Below are positions 42,501-50,975 of a stretch of DNA of 64,000 nucleotides, piece after piece. Within the stretch, counting starts at the first letter, position 1. The number at the start of each line of letters is the position of its first letter. The stretch covers positions 1 through 64,000 of the forward strand of contig CADASK010000002.1 of the NCBI GenBank assembly GCA_902790495.1. Reading direction: 5' to 3'. The translations under genes and the position numbers were made by a program. The DNA is from an uncultured Eubacteriales bacterium (GTDB lineage: Bacteria; Bacillota; Clostridia; Christensenellales; Aristaeellaceae). Under the pieces are notes generated by a model, which saw only the letters and a list, made by a program, of their open reading frames with translations, was not told the DNA's origin and made no database searches.

Positions 42501-43106
42501 GATGCGGGCCTCCAGCTCGTCCAGGATGTCCTCCACGCGGGAGAGATTGTCCAGGGTGCGGGTCAGCTTGCGGTCGGCCTCGTCCTTGCGGGCGCGGAAC
42601 TTGACGATGCCCGCGGCCTCCTCGAAGACCTGGCGGCGATCCTCGCTCTTGCGGGAGAGGATGTCGTCGATGCGGCCCTGGCCCACGATGGAATAGCCCT
42701 CGCGGCCGATGCCCGTGTCGCGGAAGAGGTCGACCACATCCTTCAGGCGGCAGGCCGCCTGATTGAGCAGGTACTCGCTCTCGCCGTTGCGATAGACGCG
42801 GCGGGTCACCATGATTTCCGCGAAGTCCATGTTGAGGGCGCGGTCCTCGTTGTCGAACACCAGGGATACCTCGCAGAAGCCCAGCGGCTTGCGCTTCTGG
42901 GTGCCGTTGAAGATGACGTCGCTCATGCTCGCGCCGCGCAGAGACTTCGCGCTCTGCTCGCCGAGCACCCAGCGCACGGCGTCGGCAATGTTGCTCTTGC
43001 CCGAGCCGTTCGGGCCCACAATGCCCGTGATGCCCTCTCCAAAGACGATTTCCGTTCGCGGGGCAAAGGATTTGAATCCTACTACCTCCAGCCGTTTCAG
43101 CCGCAT
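39537..43106 (-). CDS. smc: Chromosome segregation protein SMC
   Basis: An 1189-residue SMC ATPase. The N-terminal head begins MRLKRLEVVGFKSFAPRT and has Walker A GPNGSGKSN (~residue 32). Long coiled coils flank a hinge near residues 510-650 (YETAIDMALGAAQQNIVTDN region). The C-terminal head holds the LSGGERALTAIA signature and Walker B CILDEIEAALDDAN. It forms condensin with ScpA and ScpB, which are not encoded here, and is loaded at parS by ParB. The ATG at 43106 has GGAGG 6 bases upstream. Confidence 0.96.
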   Translation of the reverse strand: MRLKRLEVVGFKSFAPRTEIVFGEGITGIVGPNGSGKSNIADAVRWVLGEQSAKSLRGASMSDVIFNGTQKRKPLGFCEVSLVFDNEDRALNMDFAEIMVTRRVYRNGESEYLLNQAACRLKDVVDLFRDTGIGREGYSIVGQGRIDDILSRKSEDRRQVFEEAAGIVKFRARKDEADRKLTRTLDNLSRVEDILDELEARIGPLEEQSRAAREYLELSNELKGLDLNLFLIRSERARGRTAELKQEQENIGAALAEEEASLNMRTSQRDACQESLDELETQVTQSRDALLRSANEVHQTQEERTAVAARRLNRKENLALLTEEAEKADGRLRELAALREQAQSDTGSIEEKVAAAEQDLVKAQEAERAALDKESADETALEDYKAQVLQAINRISDVRNDQTRLNTMRDTMISRLKEITVSREKMQAVADDLQAAIGSADDKLRQEQEALDACRREEQERQEAFNASDARLIGLRASAEKLSAQLQSDQSRWKLLDEMTREMEGYSQSVRRAIQFARERHLDGVHGVLAQLLSVPGRYETAIDMALGAAQQNIVTDNEEVAKRLIDYLRQGRFGRATFLPISAIRAKGLNPRERLVLSMPGCLGVASELIGCDDRYRAIVENLLGRTVIADSLENGIPIMRAGSHAFRLVTLEGDVMHSGGSMTGGSTQSRAVNLLGRERELKELTDRLKAGKEDMERMRASLTQEQDRKARLREAVQQALQARHDQEIAVARETEHAAVAREDARQHTERMEETEQAILQLQTAIDEIEKQLQDIQSSGDTAQLDRSAAEARIEEMQEGLTRSRSLAREAQELVVRKTLALNDLRRDAETARRDTVRYEADRRLLEEEILQRRSRMRHMAEEEDADAAREAELTALLDARQLTQHQAEEQVQSLEEKRAAERGRLNDLLRQMEELHVSITRDSERLHRVELQMSRVESDLQTLQDRIWNTYGLTYAGAEEFRVPAEHFKEKEADRRVGEINAAIRALGPVNVHAVEEYASTKERYDELKRQQEDLRKAEADLRELIERLLKQMRVTFVDSFSKLQVYFSETFTRLFGGGKAELQLLDPDDPLNCGIEVNAQPPGKKLQLLSLLSGGERALTAIAILFAMLKLKPTPFCILDEIEAALDDANIGYYADYLREYSENTQFIVITHRKGTMERCNALYGVAMEEQGVSKLVSVSLKDYED

Positions 43107-43139
43107 ACGTTTCCTCCGACATCTGGTGTACCAGAGTGC

Positions 43140-43169
43140 ATTATAGCATAAACGGCGCGGTTTTGACAA
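43140..43169 (-). promoter_or_regulatory. smc promoter
   Basis: Minus strand: TTGTCA (43169-43164), 18-base spacer, TATAAT (43145-43140). The transcript would start about 27 bases before the smc start codon. Confidence 0.75.
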
Positions 43170-43218
43170 TGGCACAGTTTTGCGTGAAGGGAAGACGGCG
43201 CCACATATTGTGAATTTC

Positions 43219-43247
43219 TTGACAAATTCGACAGATTCAGGTAGAAT
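43219..43247 (+). promoter_or_regulatory. Promoter of the secreted flavocytochrome-like reductase
   Basis: TTGACA (43219-43224) and TAGAAT (43242-43247) with a 17-base spacer, divergent from the smc promoter. All genes from here to the window end are on the plus strand. Confidence 0.75.
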
Positions 43248-43329
43248 GAGGACAGCCGACAGGAGGCAAGAGGAAAGCGGAGTTTTCGCTGTCCCTCCTG
43301 CCGGAACAATTGGATGGAGGTTGAAACAG

Positions 43330-45078
43330 ATGAGGAAAATCATCAGTCTGATGCTGTGCATGGCGCTGGCCCTGTGCTGCATCGTGCCGGCCGTGGCGGA
43401 GAACGCAGCGATGCAGCCCGGCACCTACGAGGCGGAGGCCCAGGGCTTCGGCGGCAAGGTGCAGGTGGCCGTGACCGTGAGCGAGAGCGAGATCACCGAC
43501 ATCGCCATCACCGGCGAGCTGGAGACCCCCGCCCTGGGCGGCGTGGCGATCGAGACCATGGGCGACGCCATCGTGAAGGCCCAGACGCCCCACGTGGACG
43601 GCGTCTCCGGTGCGACCGTGACCAGCGCGGCCATCATCGCCGCGGCCAGCGAGGCCCTGGAGGCCGCCGGCGCGAACCTGGAGGCCATGGACGCCAACCG
43701 CAAGGACACCGCCGAGGACGTGGTCAGGGAGGAAAAGACCCTTGACACCGACATCGTCATCATCGGCGCGGGCGGCGCGGGCATGGCGGCGGCCATCATG
43801 GCCCAGCAGGCCGGCCAGCAGTTCGTCATCCTGGAGAAGATGCCCTACGTGGGCGGCAACACCACCAAGGCCACCGGCGGCATGAACGCCGCGGAGACCC
43901 ACTACCAGAAGGAGCAGGGCATCGAGGATTCCGTGGCCCTGTTCGCCGCCGACACCATGAAGGGCGGCCATGACATCAACGATCCGGCCCTGGTGGAGAC
44001 CCTGGCCTCCAAGAGCGCGGAGGCCATCGACTGGCTGGACACCATCGGCGCGGAGCTGCCGAAGATCTCCTTCTCCGGCGGCGCTTCCACCAACCGCATC
44101 CACGCGCCCGCCGACGGCAGCGCCGTGGGCAACTTCCTGGTGGACAAGTTCTCCGCCAAGCTGAAGGAGCTGGGCGTGGACATCATGCTGAACACCAAGG
44201 CCACCCAGCTGATCATGCAGGATGGCAAGGTGGCCGGCGTGAAGGCCGAGGGCGCCGACGCGAATTACACCATCAACTGCAAGGCCGTGATCCTGGCCAC
44301 GGGCGGCTTCGGCGCGAACCTGGACATGATCGCCTCCTTCCGCCCTGACCTGCAGGGCACCGTGACCACCAACGCCCCCGGCGCCACCGGCGACGGCATC
44401 GTGATGGCCCAGGAGGTCGGCGCGGCTCTGGTGGACATCGAGCAGATCCAGCTGCACCCCACCGTGGAGCAGACCACCTCCATGCTGATCACCGAGTCCG
44501 TGCGCGGCGACGGCGCGATCCTGGTTAACCAGGGCGGCAAGCGCTTCACCAACGAGCTGCTGACCCGCGACGCGGTGTCCGCCGCCGAGCTGGAGCAGGA
44601 GGGCTGCTACGCCTACATCATCTTTGACCAGCACCTGCGCGACAACCTGAAGGCCATCGAGAAGTATGTGACCAACGGCCTGACCAAGCAGGCGGACACC
44701 ATCGAGGGCCTGGCGGAGCAGCTGAACATCGATCCCGCCACCCTGGCCCAGACCCTGGCCGACTGGAACGAGGCCGTGAAGAACAAGAACGACACCGCCT
44801 TCGGCCGCACCACCGGTATGGAGAACGACCTGTCCACCGCGCCCTACTACGCGATTCAGGTCGCCCCGGGCATCCACCACACCATGGGCGGCGTGAAGAT
44901 CAACACCGCCGCCGAGGTCATCAGCACCGAGGGTGAGGTCATCCCCGGCCTGTTCGCGGCGGGCGAGGTCACCGGCGGCGTGCATGGCGGCAACCGCCTG
45001 GGCGGCAACGCCGTGGCGGACATCGTGATTTTCGGCCGCATCGCGGCCCAGAGCGCCATCGACTACTGCGCCAAGTAA
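43330..45078 (+). CDS. Secreted FMN-binding/FAD-dependent reductase (fumarate reductase flavoprotein family)
   Basis: A 582-residue protein with a signal peptide (LMLCMALALCCIVPAVA). An FMN-binding domain (about 30-115) has the covalent-flavin motif DGVSGATVTS. An FAD-binding reductase domain follows, with IVIIGAGGAGMAAAI near residue 142, a central mobile part and the C-terminal IHHTMGGVKI and GGVHGGNRLGGNA motifs. Such proteins (fumarate/urocanate-reductase-like) act outside the cell as terminal reductases and need the ApbE flavin transferase, not encoded here. The substrate is unknown. The ATG at 43330 has GGAGG upstream. Confidence 0.88.
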   Translation: MRKIISLMLCMALALCCIVPAVAENAAMQPGTYEAEAQGFGGKVQVAVTVSESEITDIAITGELETPALGGVAIETMGDAIVKAQTPHVDGVSGATVTSAAIIAAASEALEAAGANLEAMDANRKDTAEDVVREEKTLDTDIVIIGAGGAGMAAAIMAQQAGQQFVILEKMPYVGGNTTKATGGMNAAETHYQKEQGIEDSVALFAADTMKGGHDINDPALVETLASKSAEAIDWLDTIGAELPKISFSGGASTNRIHAPADGSAVGNFLVDKFSAKLKELGVDIMLNTKATQLIMQDGKVAGVKAEGADANYTINCKAVILATGGFGANLDMIASFRPDLQGTVTTNAPGATGDGIVMAQEVGAALVDIEQIQLHPTVEQTTSMLITESVRGDGAILVNQGGKRFTNELLTRDAVSAAELEQEGCYAYIIFDQHLRDNLKAIEKYVTNGLTKQADTIEGLAEQLNIDPATLAQTLADWNEAVKNKNDTAFGRTTGMENDLSTAPYYAIQVAPGIHHTMGGVKINTAAEVISTEGEVIPGLFAAGEVTGGVHGGNRLGGNAVADIVIFGRIAAQSAIDYCAK

Positions 45079-45094
45079 CACGCATCGCTGACCC

Positions 45095-45150
45095 AGGGAG
45101 AGACTGTCCGACACGCATCAAGGCGGAGAGGGCGGTCTCTCCCTTTTTCT
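45095..45150 (+). terminator. Terminator after the flavoprotein reductase gene
   Basis: AGGGAGAGAC (45095-45104) pairs with GTCTCTCCCT (45135-45144), followed by TTTTCTTG. Confidence 0.88.
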
Positions 45151-45182
45151 TGTATTTTTCCTGTACCCTTCCTTCCATTTCG

Positions 45183-45211
45183 TTGACAGCCCCTGTTGAG
45201 GATGCTATAAT
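45183..45211 (+). promoter_or_regulatory. Promoter of the ilv-leu operon
   Basis: TTGACA (45183-45188) and TATAAT (45206-45211), exact consensus hexamers with a 17-base spacer. Transcription starts near 45218, giving a leader of about 285 bases. Confidence 0.9.
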
Positions 45212-45254
45212 TGCCCTGGCGCTGTGAAAAACGGCGCCAGAGAAAGGCAGCGCC

Positions 45255-45362
45255 ATGCGATGTTTCACCGGCTGTGAATTGAAGGAACGACTGTGCATGA
45301 TCCTGGTGCGACTTATGGTCGCCGTGGCTCATGCTGAAAGTTGTGCCTGCAATGCCGCCTGA
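45255..45362 (+). CDS. Branched-chain leader peptide of the ilv-leu operon
   Basis: An ORF of 35 codons from ATG 45255, or 21 codons from an in-frame ATG at 45297 that has AAGGA 10 bases upstream. The later start gives MILVRLMVAVAHA..., with Ile, Leu, Val, Leu, Val and Val in the first ten residues. This is the classical composition of ilv leader peptides, where ribosome stalling at Ile/Leu/Val codons prevents termination. Coordinates include the longer option. Confidence 0.72.
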   Translation: MRCFTGCELKERLCMILVRLMVAVAHAESCACNAA

Positions 45363-45440
45363 AAACGCCCGGGGCGTCTGTCCCGGCGATCGCAGCGATG
45401 TGCCTGCAGTCTGAGCTTTCAGACCGCAGGTTTTTCTTTC
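45334..45440 (+). promoter_or_regulatory. ilv-leu attenuator (terminator and candidate antiterminator)
   Basis: A strong intrinsic terminator: CCTGC-a-GTCTGA (45403-45414) pairs with TCAGAC-c-GCAGG (45419-45430), then TTTTTC. It lies 60 bases before ilvB. CTGAAAG (45334-45340), just after the branched-chain codons of the leader peptide, is complementary to CTTTCAG (45416-45422) in the terminator, so it could form an antiterminator when a ribosome stalls upstream. The terminator is clear; the alternative pairing is short (7 bp) and inferred. Confidence 0.72.
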
Positions 45441-45502
45441 TATCAGGGACATCCCTGGAAACACTGCCAAGATACGTACTTCGGAGTAGGAGACTGGACC
45501 AC

Positions 45503-47203
45503 ATGGAAATGACCGGCGCGAAGATCCTCCTGGAGTGCCTGCTCGAACAGGGAGTCGATACCATCTTCGGCTATCCGGGCGGCACCATCCTCAACGTATA
45601 TGACGAGCTCTACAGCTATGGCGATAAGCTCCGCCACATTCTCACCGCGCATGAGCAGGGCGCCTGCCACGCGGCGGACGGCTACGCCCGCTCCACCGGC
45701 AAGGTGGGCGTGTGCTTCGCGACCTCCGGCCCCGGCGCGACGAACCTTGTCACCGGCATCGCCACCGCCCATCTGGATTCCTCGCCCATCGTGTGCATCA
45801 CCTGCAACGTGTCCGCGCCGCTGATCGGCAAGGACTCCTTCCAGGAGGTGGACATCACCGGCGTCACCATGCCCATCACCAAGTGCAACTACCTGGTGCG
45901 GGATGTGAACCACCTGGCGGACACGGTGCGCGAGGCCTTCGCCATCGCCCGCTCCGGCCGCCCGGGCCCGGTGCTGATCGACATCATGAAGAACGTCACC
46001 GCGGAGAAGGCGGAATACGAGCCGCTCAATCGCCGCGAGCACGCCGCCTCCGGCCGCCTGCGCGCGCTGATGAGCCGCTACGACTTCAAGGCTCCCGAGC
46101 CCGACATGGACGACATCCGCAAGCTGGCGGACATGATCCGCGCCAGCAAGAAGCCGCTGCTGATCTGCGGCGGCGGCGTGGTGCGCTCCAGGGCGCACGA
46201 GGCCTTCACGGCCTTCGCCCACAAGATTGACGCGCCGGTGGCCGTCACCGTGATGGGCGCGGGCGGCATCCGCGGCCGCGATCCCCTGACCACCGGCATG
46301 ATCGGCATGCACGGCTCCCAGGCCTCCAACGTCGCGGCGGATACCTGCGACCTGCTCATCGCCGTGGGCTGCCGCTTCTCCGACCGCGTGGCCCTGAAGC
46401 CCGACTCCTTTGCCCAGCACGCCCAGAAGGTGCAGATCGACATCGACCGCAGCGAGATCAACAAGAACGTGGAGACCGACCACCACATCGTCGGCGACGC
46501 GCGGCGCGTGATGGAGCTGCTGATGCCCCTGGTGCCCGAGCTGCACCACGACGAGTGGAAGCAGGAGGTCTTCTCCCGCCCGACGGAAACCTACTACGAC
46601 GAGCGCCCGGACTGCCTGACCCCCGGCCAGGTGCTCAGCGCCATCGCCAGGCTGTGCCCCCAGGACACCATCGTCTCCACCGACGTGGGCCAGCACCAGA
46701 TGTGGGCCATCCAGCACTTCCACTTTGACTATCCCGGCCAGCTGATCACCTCCGGCGGCTTCGGCACCATGGGCTTCGGCCTGGGCGCAGCCATCGGGGC
46801 GCAGGTCTCCCACCCGGACAAGTGCGTCGTGCACATCACGGGCGACGGCTCCTTCCGCATGAACTGCAACGAGCTGTCCACCGTGCAGTACTACGGACTG
46901 CCCATCATCTCCGTCATCTTCGACAACGGCGCCCTGGGCATGGTGCGCCAGTGGCAGAACCTGATCTACGGCCAGCACTATTCCCAGACGACCCTCGACC
47001 GCGGCCCGGACTTTGTCAAGCTGGCCGAGGCCTACGGCCTGGGCGGCTGGCATGTGACCGAGGTCGGCCAGTTTGAGACCGCGCTGAAGGCGGCCCTCGC
47101 CTCCGGCAAGGGCGCGGTGATCGACTGCGCCATCGACATGGACGAGATGGTGCGCCCGATGGTGGGCGGCGGCAGCCACATCACCAACTTCATGCTGTTT
47201 TGA
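45503..47203 (+). CDS. ilvB: Acetolactate synthase large subunit
   Basis: A 566-residue ThDP enzyme making acetolactate and acetohydroxybutyrate, the first common step to valine, leucine and isoleucine. Motifs: the catalytic glutamate in HEQGACHAADGYARSTG near residue 48, TSGPGATNLVTGI, the ThDP-binding GDGSFRMNCNEL near 450 and the following NNGALGMVRQWQ-like segment (DNGALGMVRQW). Start at 45503 with AGGAGA upstream. First structural gene after the attenuator; ilvN starts 15 bases downstream. Confidence 0.95.
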   Translation: MEMTGAKILLECLLEQGVDTIFGYPGGTILNVYDELYSYGDKLRHILTAHEQGACHAADGYARSTGKVGVCFATSGPGATNLVTGIATAHLDSSPIVCITCNVSAPLIGKDSFQEVDITGVTMPITKCNYLVRDVNHLADTVREAFAIARSGRPGPVLIDIMKNVTAEKAEYEPLNRREHAASGRLRALMSRYDFKAPEPDMDDIRKLADMIRASKKPLLICGGGVVRSRAHEAFTAFAHKIDAPVAVTVMGAGGIRGRDPLTTGMIGMHGSQASNVAADTCDLLIAVGCRFSDRVALKPDSFAQHAQKVQIDIDRSEINKNVETDHHIVGDARRVMELLMPLVPELHHDEWKQEVFSRPTETYYDERPDCLTPGQVLSAIARLCPQDTIVSTDVGQHQMWAIQHFHFDYPGQLITSGGFGTMGFGLGAAIGAQVSHPDKCVVHITGDGSFRMNCNELSTVQYYGLPIISVIFDNGALGMVRQWQNLIYGQHYSQTTLDRGPDFVKLAEAYGLGGWHVTEVGQFETALKAALASGKGAVIDCAIDMDEMVRPMVGGGSHITNFMLF

Positions 47204-47218
47204 GAGGAGGCGCGGGCA

Positions 47219-47785
47219 ATGAACAGCGAAATCACAAGAAACACCCTCGCCGTCCTGGTGGACAATGAATCCGGCGTGCTGAGCCGTGTGGCCCGCCTCT
47301 TCTCGGGCAAGGGCTACAACATCGAGTCCCTGGCCGTGGGCACCACCGACGACCCGGCCATCTCCCGCATCACCATCGAGGTGATGGCGGACGAAAAGCA
47401 GCTGCGGCTCCTGTCCAACCAGCTGCGCAAGCTGATCTGCGTGCACTCCGTGAAGGCCCTGCGGCCGGAGCACGCGATCCGCCGCGAGCTGGTGCTCATC
47501 AAGGTGCTGGCGGAAACCTCGGAGAGGCGCAACGAGATCATCCAGATCGCGAACATCTTCCGGGCCTCCATCATCGACCTGAGCAAGGCCTCCCTGACCC
47601 TCGCCCTCATCGGCGATGAGAGCAAGGCTGAAGCGATCCAAAATCTCCTTTCGGAGTTTGGAATCCTCGAGCTGGTGCGCACCGGCATGGTCGCACTGGA
47701 GCGCGGACAATACACCATTGACGAACAGACCAAGGAAAAAGGAGAGTTTGACTATGGCAAGAATGTATTACGAGAAGGACTGTGA
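47219..47785 (+). CDS. ilvN: Acetolactate synthase small (regulatory) subunit
   Basis: A 188-residue protein with an N-terminal ACT domain ([31 protein letters not shown]) that binds valine for feedback control, and a C-terminal domain that activates IlvB. Length is at the upper end for the family. The end overlaps ilvC by 32 bases, an unusually long overlap, so the two are translated from overlapping frames. GAGAGGAGG precedes the ATG. Confidence 0.93.
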   Translation: MNSEITRNTLAVLVDNESGVLSRVARLFSGKGYNIESLAVGTTDDPAISRITIEVMADEKQLRLLSNQLRKLICVHSVKALRPEHAIRRELVLIKVLAETSERRNEIIQIANIFRASIIDLSKASLTLALIGDESKAEAIQNLLSEFGILELVRTGMVALERGQYTIDEQTKEKGEFDYGKNVLREGL

Positions 47786-48773
47786 CCTCAGCCGCCTGGA
47801 CGGCAAGAAGATCGCCATCATCGGCTACGGCTCCCAGGGCCATGCCCACGCGCTGAACCTGCGCGATTCTGGCATGGACGTGATCGTCGGCCTGCGCAAG
47901 GGCGGCAAGAGCTGGCCCGTGGCGGAGAAGGACGGCTTCCGCGTGGTGACGGTGGCCGAGGCGGCCCAGGAGGCCGACATCCTCATGATCCTCATCAACG
48001 ACGAGAACCAGGCCGCCATGTACCAGAAGGACATCGCGCCCTACATCCATGAGGGCCAGGCCATCGCCTTCGCCCACGGCTTCAACATCCGCTACAAGCG
48101 CATCGTGCCCCCGGCCGGCGTGGACGTGTTCATGGCCGCCCCGAAGGGCCCCGGCCACACCGTGCGCTCCACCTACGTCGCCGGCAAGGGCGTGCCCTGC
48201 CTGGTCGCCGTGGAGCAGGACGCCTCCGGCCACTGCAAGGACATCGCCCTGGCCTACATCGCGGGCATCGGCGGCGCGCGCGCCGGCATCATGGAGACCA
48301 CCATGCACGACGAGACCGAGACCGACCTGTTCGGCGAGCAGGCCGTGCTGTGCGGCGGCGTGGTCGAGCTGATGAAGCTGGGCTTCGAGACCCTGGTCGA
48401 GGCCGGCTACGAGCCCGAGAACGCCTACTTCGAGTGCATCCACGAGATGAAGCTGATCATCGACCTGATCAACAAGGGCGGCATCGCGGCCATGAACTAT
48501 TCCATCTCCGACACCGCCGAGTTTGGCGAGTACGTTTCCGGCCCGCGCATCCTGCCCTACGAGGAGACCAAGGCCAACATGAAGGCCGTGCTGAAGGACA
48601 TCCAGGACGGCACCTTCGCCGACCGCTGGATCTCCGAGAACATGACCGGCCGCTGCTTCTTCAACTCCAAGCGCGACCAGCTGGCCAAGCACCAGATGGA
48701 GATCGTCGGCCGCCAGCTGCGCGAGCAGATGCTCTGGAAGAACGACACCGACCTGGACACCGCGAGCACCTAA
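47754..48773 (+). CDS. ilvC: Ketol-acid reductoisomerase
   Basis: A 339-residue class I enzyme converting acetolactate to dihydroxyisovalerate with NADPH and Mg2+. The Rossmann motif [19 protein letters not shown] is near residue 21, the AHGFNI segment near 105, and the catalytic acidic residues are in [12 protein letters not shown] and [10 protein letters not shown]. The ATG at 47754 lies inside ilvN. AAGGAGAG precedes it. Confidence 0.95.
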   Translation: MARMYYEKDCDLSRLDGKKIAIIGYGSQGHAHALNLRDSGMDVIVGLRKGGKSWPVAEKDGFRVVTVAEAAQEADILMILINDENQAAMYQKDIAPYIHEGQAIAFAHGFNIRYKRIVPPAGVDVFMAAPKGPGHTVRSTYVAGKGVPCLVAVEQDASGHCKDIALAYIAGIGGARAGIMETTMHDETETDLFGEQAVLCGGVVELMKLGFETLVEAGYEPENAYFECIHEMKLIIDLINKGGIAAMNYSISDTAEFGEYVSGPRILPYEETKANMKAVLKDIQDGTFADRWISENMTGRCFFNSKRDQLAKHQMEIVGRQLREQMLWKNDTDLDTAST

Positions 48774-48774
48774 A

Positions 48775-48888
48775 CCCTCTCAGTCGCCTTCGGCGACAGC
48801 TCCCCCAGAGGGGGAGCCAAGGGGCTGTGCGATATCTCTTGCCTCTCCCCATGGGAGAGGTGTCAGCGCGCAGCGCTGACGGAGAGGG
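48775..48888. repeat. MITE-like element with terminal inverted repeats (family 2)
   Basis: 114 bases bounded by CCCTCTCAGTC (48775-48785) and GACGGAGAGGG (48878-48888), inverted with one mismatch. Inside are hairpins CGCC-TTCG-GGCG type, GCTCCCCC/GGGGGAGC, CCTCTCCC/GGGAGAGG and TCAGCG/CGCTGA. Similar elements are widespread in gut Clostridia. It separates ilvC from the next gene, and its right end supplies that gene's GGAGAGGG ribosome binding site. Confidence 0.82.
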
Positions 48889-48893
48889 CTACC

Positions 48894-49283
48894 ATGAATA
48901 AATTAGAACTTGCCGTGCTGCGGCGGGCGGCGACGCCCGCCGTGGCTTCCGACGCGCCGGGGGAGCTGACCCTGCGCTTCGGGGTGATCAGGCTGCTGCC
49001 CGCGGCCGTCCAGCCCTATGTGGGCCGCATCAGGGAGGCCGCCGCCATGCTGCCCGGCGTGACGGAGGCGTCGATGAACGCCGCGACGGGCGAACTGCGC
49101 ATCGCCTACGATTCCGCGCAGACCGACGGAAAAACCGTGCGCCGCTGGATGGACGCGGTGGTGGAGACCTGCCTGGGTCTCGCCGGCAGTCCCGAGCTGA
49201 GCCGCGACGGGCTGACGGTGGAGGAGATCGCTGCGGTGGTCAGGGATACGCTGGAGCAGCGCCTGCGGACCTTCAGCGCGTGA
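48894..49283 (+). CDS. HMA_2-like small protein inside the ilv operon
   Basis: A 129-residue protein. Residues ~40-95 resemble the ferredoxin-like HMA_2 fold ([31 protein letters not shown]), but the metal-binding CxxC is absent and the only cysteine is near residue 93. A C-terminal helix pair follows ([17 protein letters not shown]). It lies between ilvC and ilvD, 28 bases before ilvD. Its role in branched-chain synthesis, if any, is unknown. The start is set by the GGAGAGGG site 5 bases upstream. Confidence 0.7.
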   Translation: MNKLELAVLRRAATPAVASDAPGELTLRFGVIRLLPAAVQPYVGRIREAAAMLPGVTEASMNAATGELRIAYDSAQTDGKTVRRWMDAVVETCLGLAGSPELSRDGLTVEEIAAVVRDTLEQRLRTFSA

Positions 49284-49311
49284 CAGACGGACAACCAAGG
49301 AGGAACAGACC

Positions 49312-50973
49312 ATGCAATCCGATCAGATCAAAGCCGGCATCGGCCGCGCACCCAACCGTTCCCTGCTCTACGCCCTGGGCTTCACCCAGGAGGAGATGAA
49401 CCGCCCCCTGATCGGCGTGGTGTGCTCCTACAATGAGATCGTGCCCGGCCACATGCACCTGGACAAGGTGGCCGAGGCCGTCAAGGCCGGCGTCTACGCG
49501 GCGGGCGGTATGCCGGTGCTGGTGCCGGCCATCGCTGTGTGCGACGGCATCGCCATGGGCCACATCGGCATGAAGTACTCCCTGGTCAGCCGCGACCTCA
49601 TCGCGGACTCCACGGAGGCCCTGGCCGTCGCCCACCAGTTCGACGGCATGGTGATGATCCCCAACTGCGATAAGAACGTGCCCGGCCTGCTGATGGCCGC
49701 CGCGCGGGTCAACATCCCGGCCATCGTGGTCTCCGGCGGGCCGATGCTGGCGGGCCACCTGAAGGACGGCCGCCGCACCTGCCTCAGCCATATGTTCGAG
49801 GCGGTGGGCGCGTACCACGCGGGCAAGCTGGACGAGGAGGGCGTGCGCGACTACGAGGAGAACGCCTGCCCCTCCTGCGGCTCCTGCTCCGGCATGTACA
49901 CCGCCAACTCGATGAACTGCCTGTGCGAGGCCATCGGCATGGCGCTGCCCGGCAACGGCACGATCCCCGCGCCCTACTCCGCACGTCTGCGCCTGGCCAA
50001 GGAGGCCGGCATGCAGGTGATGGAGCTGGTGCGCAGGAACATCCGCCCGCGGGACATCATGACCTCCGCCGCCTTCCACAACGCCGAGACGGTGGATATG
50101 GCCCTGGGCTGCTCCACCAACACCATGCTGCATCTGCCCGCCATCGCCCACGAGGCCGGCGTGGAGATCAGCCTGGACATGAGCAACGAGATTTCCGCGA
50201 AGACGCCCAACCTCTGCCACCTGGCTCCCGCGGGCGACACCTTCATGGAGGACCTTGACCGGGCCGGCGGCGTGCGCGCCGTGATGGCCGAGCTGGCGGG
50301 CGCTGGCCTGCTGGACACGGGCGTCATGACTTGCGGCTGCAAGCCCCTGGCGGAGGTGCTGGAGGGCGCGAAGAACCTCGATCCCGAGATCATCCGGCCC
50401 ATCGAGAATCCCTACTCCGCCAACGGCGGCATCGCGGTGCTCAAGGGCAACCTGGCCCCCGACGGCTGCGTGGTCAAGCGCTCCGCCGTGGCCGAGGAGA
50501 TGATGCGCCACGAGGGCCCGGCCCGGGTCTTCGACTCCGAGGAGGACGCCATCGCCGCCATCTACGCGGGCAAGATCGTCGCGGGCGACGTGGTGGTCAT
50601 CCGCTACGAGGGCCCCAAGGGCGGCCCCGGCATGCGCGAGATGCTGAACCCGACCTCCGCCATCGTGGGCATGGGGTTAGGCGGCAGCGTGGCGCTGATC
50701 ACCGACGGACGCTTCTCCGGCGCGACCCGCGGCGCGGCCATCGGCCATGTGTGCCCCGAGGCGGCCGCCGGCGGCCCCATCGGCCTGGTGCGCGAGGGCG
50801 ACCGCATCGCCATCGACATTCCCGCCTGCAGCGTGGAGCTGAAGGTCTCCGATGAGGAGCTGGCCGAGCGCCGCAAGACCTGGGTCTGCAAGGAGCCCAG
50901 CATCACCACCGGCTACATGAAGCGCTACGTGAAGCTGGTCACCGGCGCGGACAAGGGCGCGATCCTCGAGTAA
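49312..50973 (+). CDS. ilvD: Dihydroxy-acid dehydratase
   Basis: A 553-residue Fe-S dehydratase forming 2-oxoisovalerate and 2-oxo-3-methylvalerate. Cluster cysteines are visible in [10 protein letters not shown] (~residue 120), [18 protein letters not shown] (~185) and MTCGCKPL (~340). The C-terminal [20 protein letters not shown] is conserved. AAGGAGG precedes the ATG. The family-2 repeat at 50976 follows the gene. Confidence 0.95.
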   Translation: MQSDQIKAGIGRAPNRSLLYALGFTQEEMNRPLIGVVCSYNEIVPGHMHLDKVAEAVKAGVYAAGGMPVLVPAIAVCDGIAMGHIGMKYSLVSRDLIADSTEALAVAHQFDGMVMIPNCDKNVPGLLMAAARVNIPAIVVSGGPMLAGHLKDGRRTCLSHMFEAVGAYHAGKLDEEGVRDYEENACPSCGSCSGMYTANSMNCLCEAIGMALPGNGTIPAPYSARLRLAKEAGMQVMELVRRNIRPRDIMTSAAFHNAETVDMALGCSTNTMLHLPAIAHEAGVEISLDMSNEISAKTPNLCHLAPAGDTFMEDLDRAGGVRAVMAELAGAGLLDTGVMTCGCKPLAEVLEGAKNLDPEIIRPIENPYSANGGIAVLKGNLAPDGCVVKRSAVAEEMMRHEGPARVFDSEEDAIAAIYAGKIVAGDVVVIRYEGPKGGPGMREMLNPTSAIVGMGLGGSVALITDGRFSGATRGAAIGHVCPEAAAGGPIGLVREGDRIAIDIPACSVELKVSDEELAERRKTWVCKEPSITTGYMKRYVKLVTGADKGAILE

Positions 50974-50975
50974 TC

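Noticed and set aside
45218..45502. T-box riboswitch before ilvB
   Set aside because: No AGGGTGGNACCGCG motif or specifier-loop layout was found; a leader peptide with branched-chain codons explains the terminator better.
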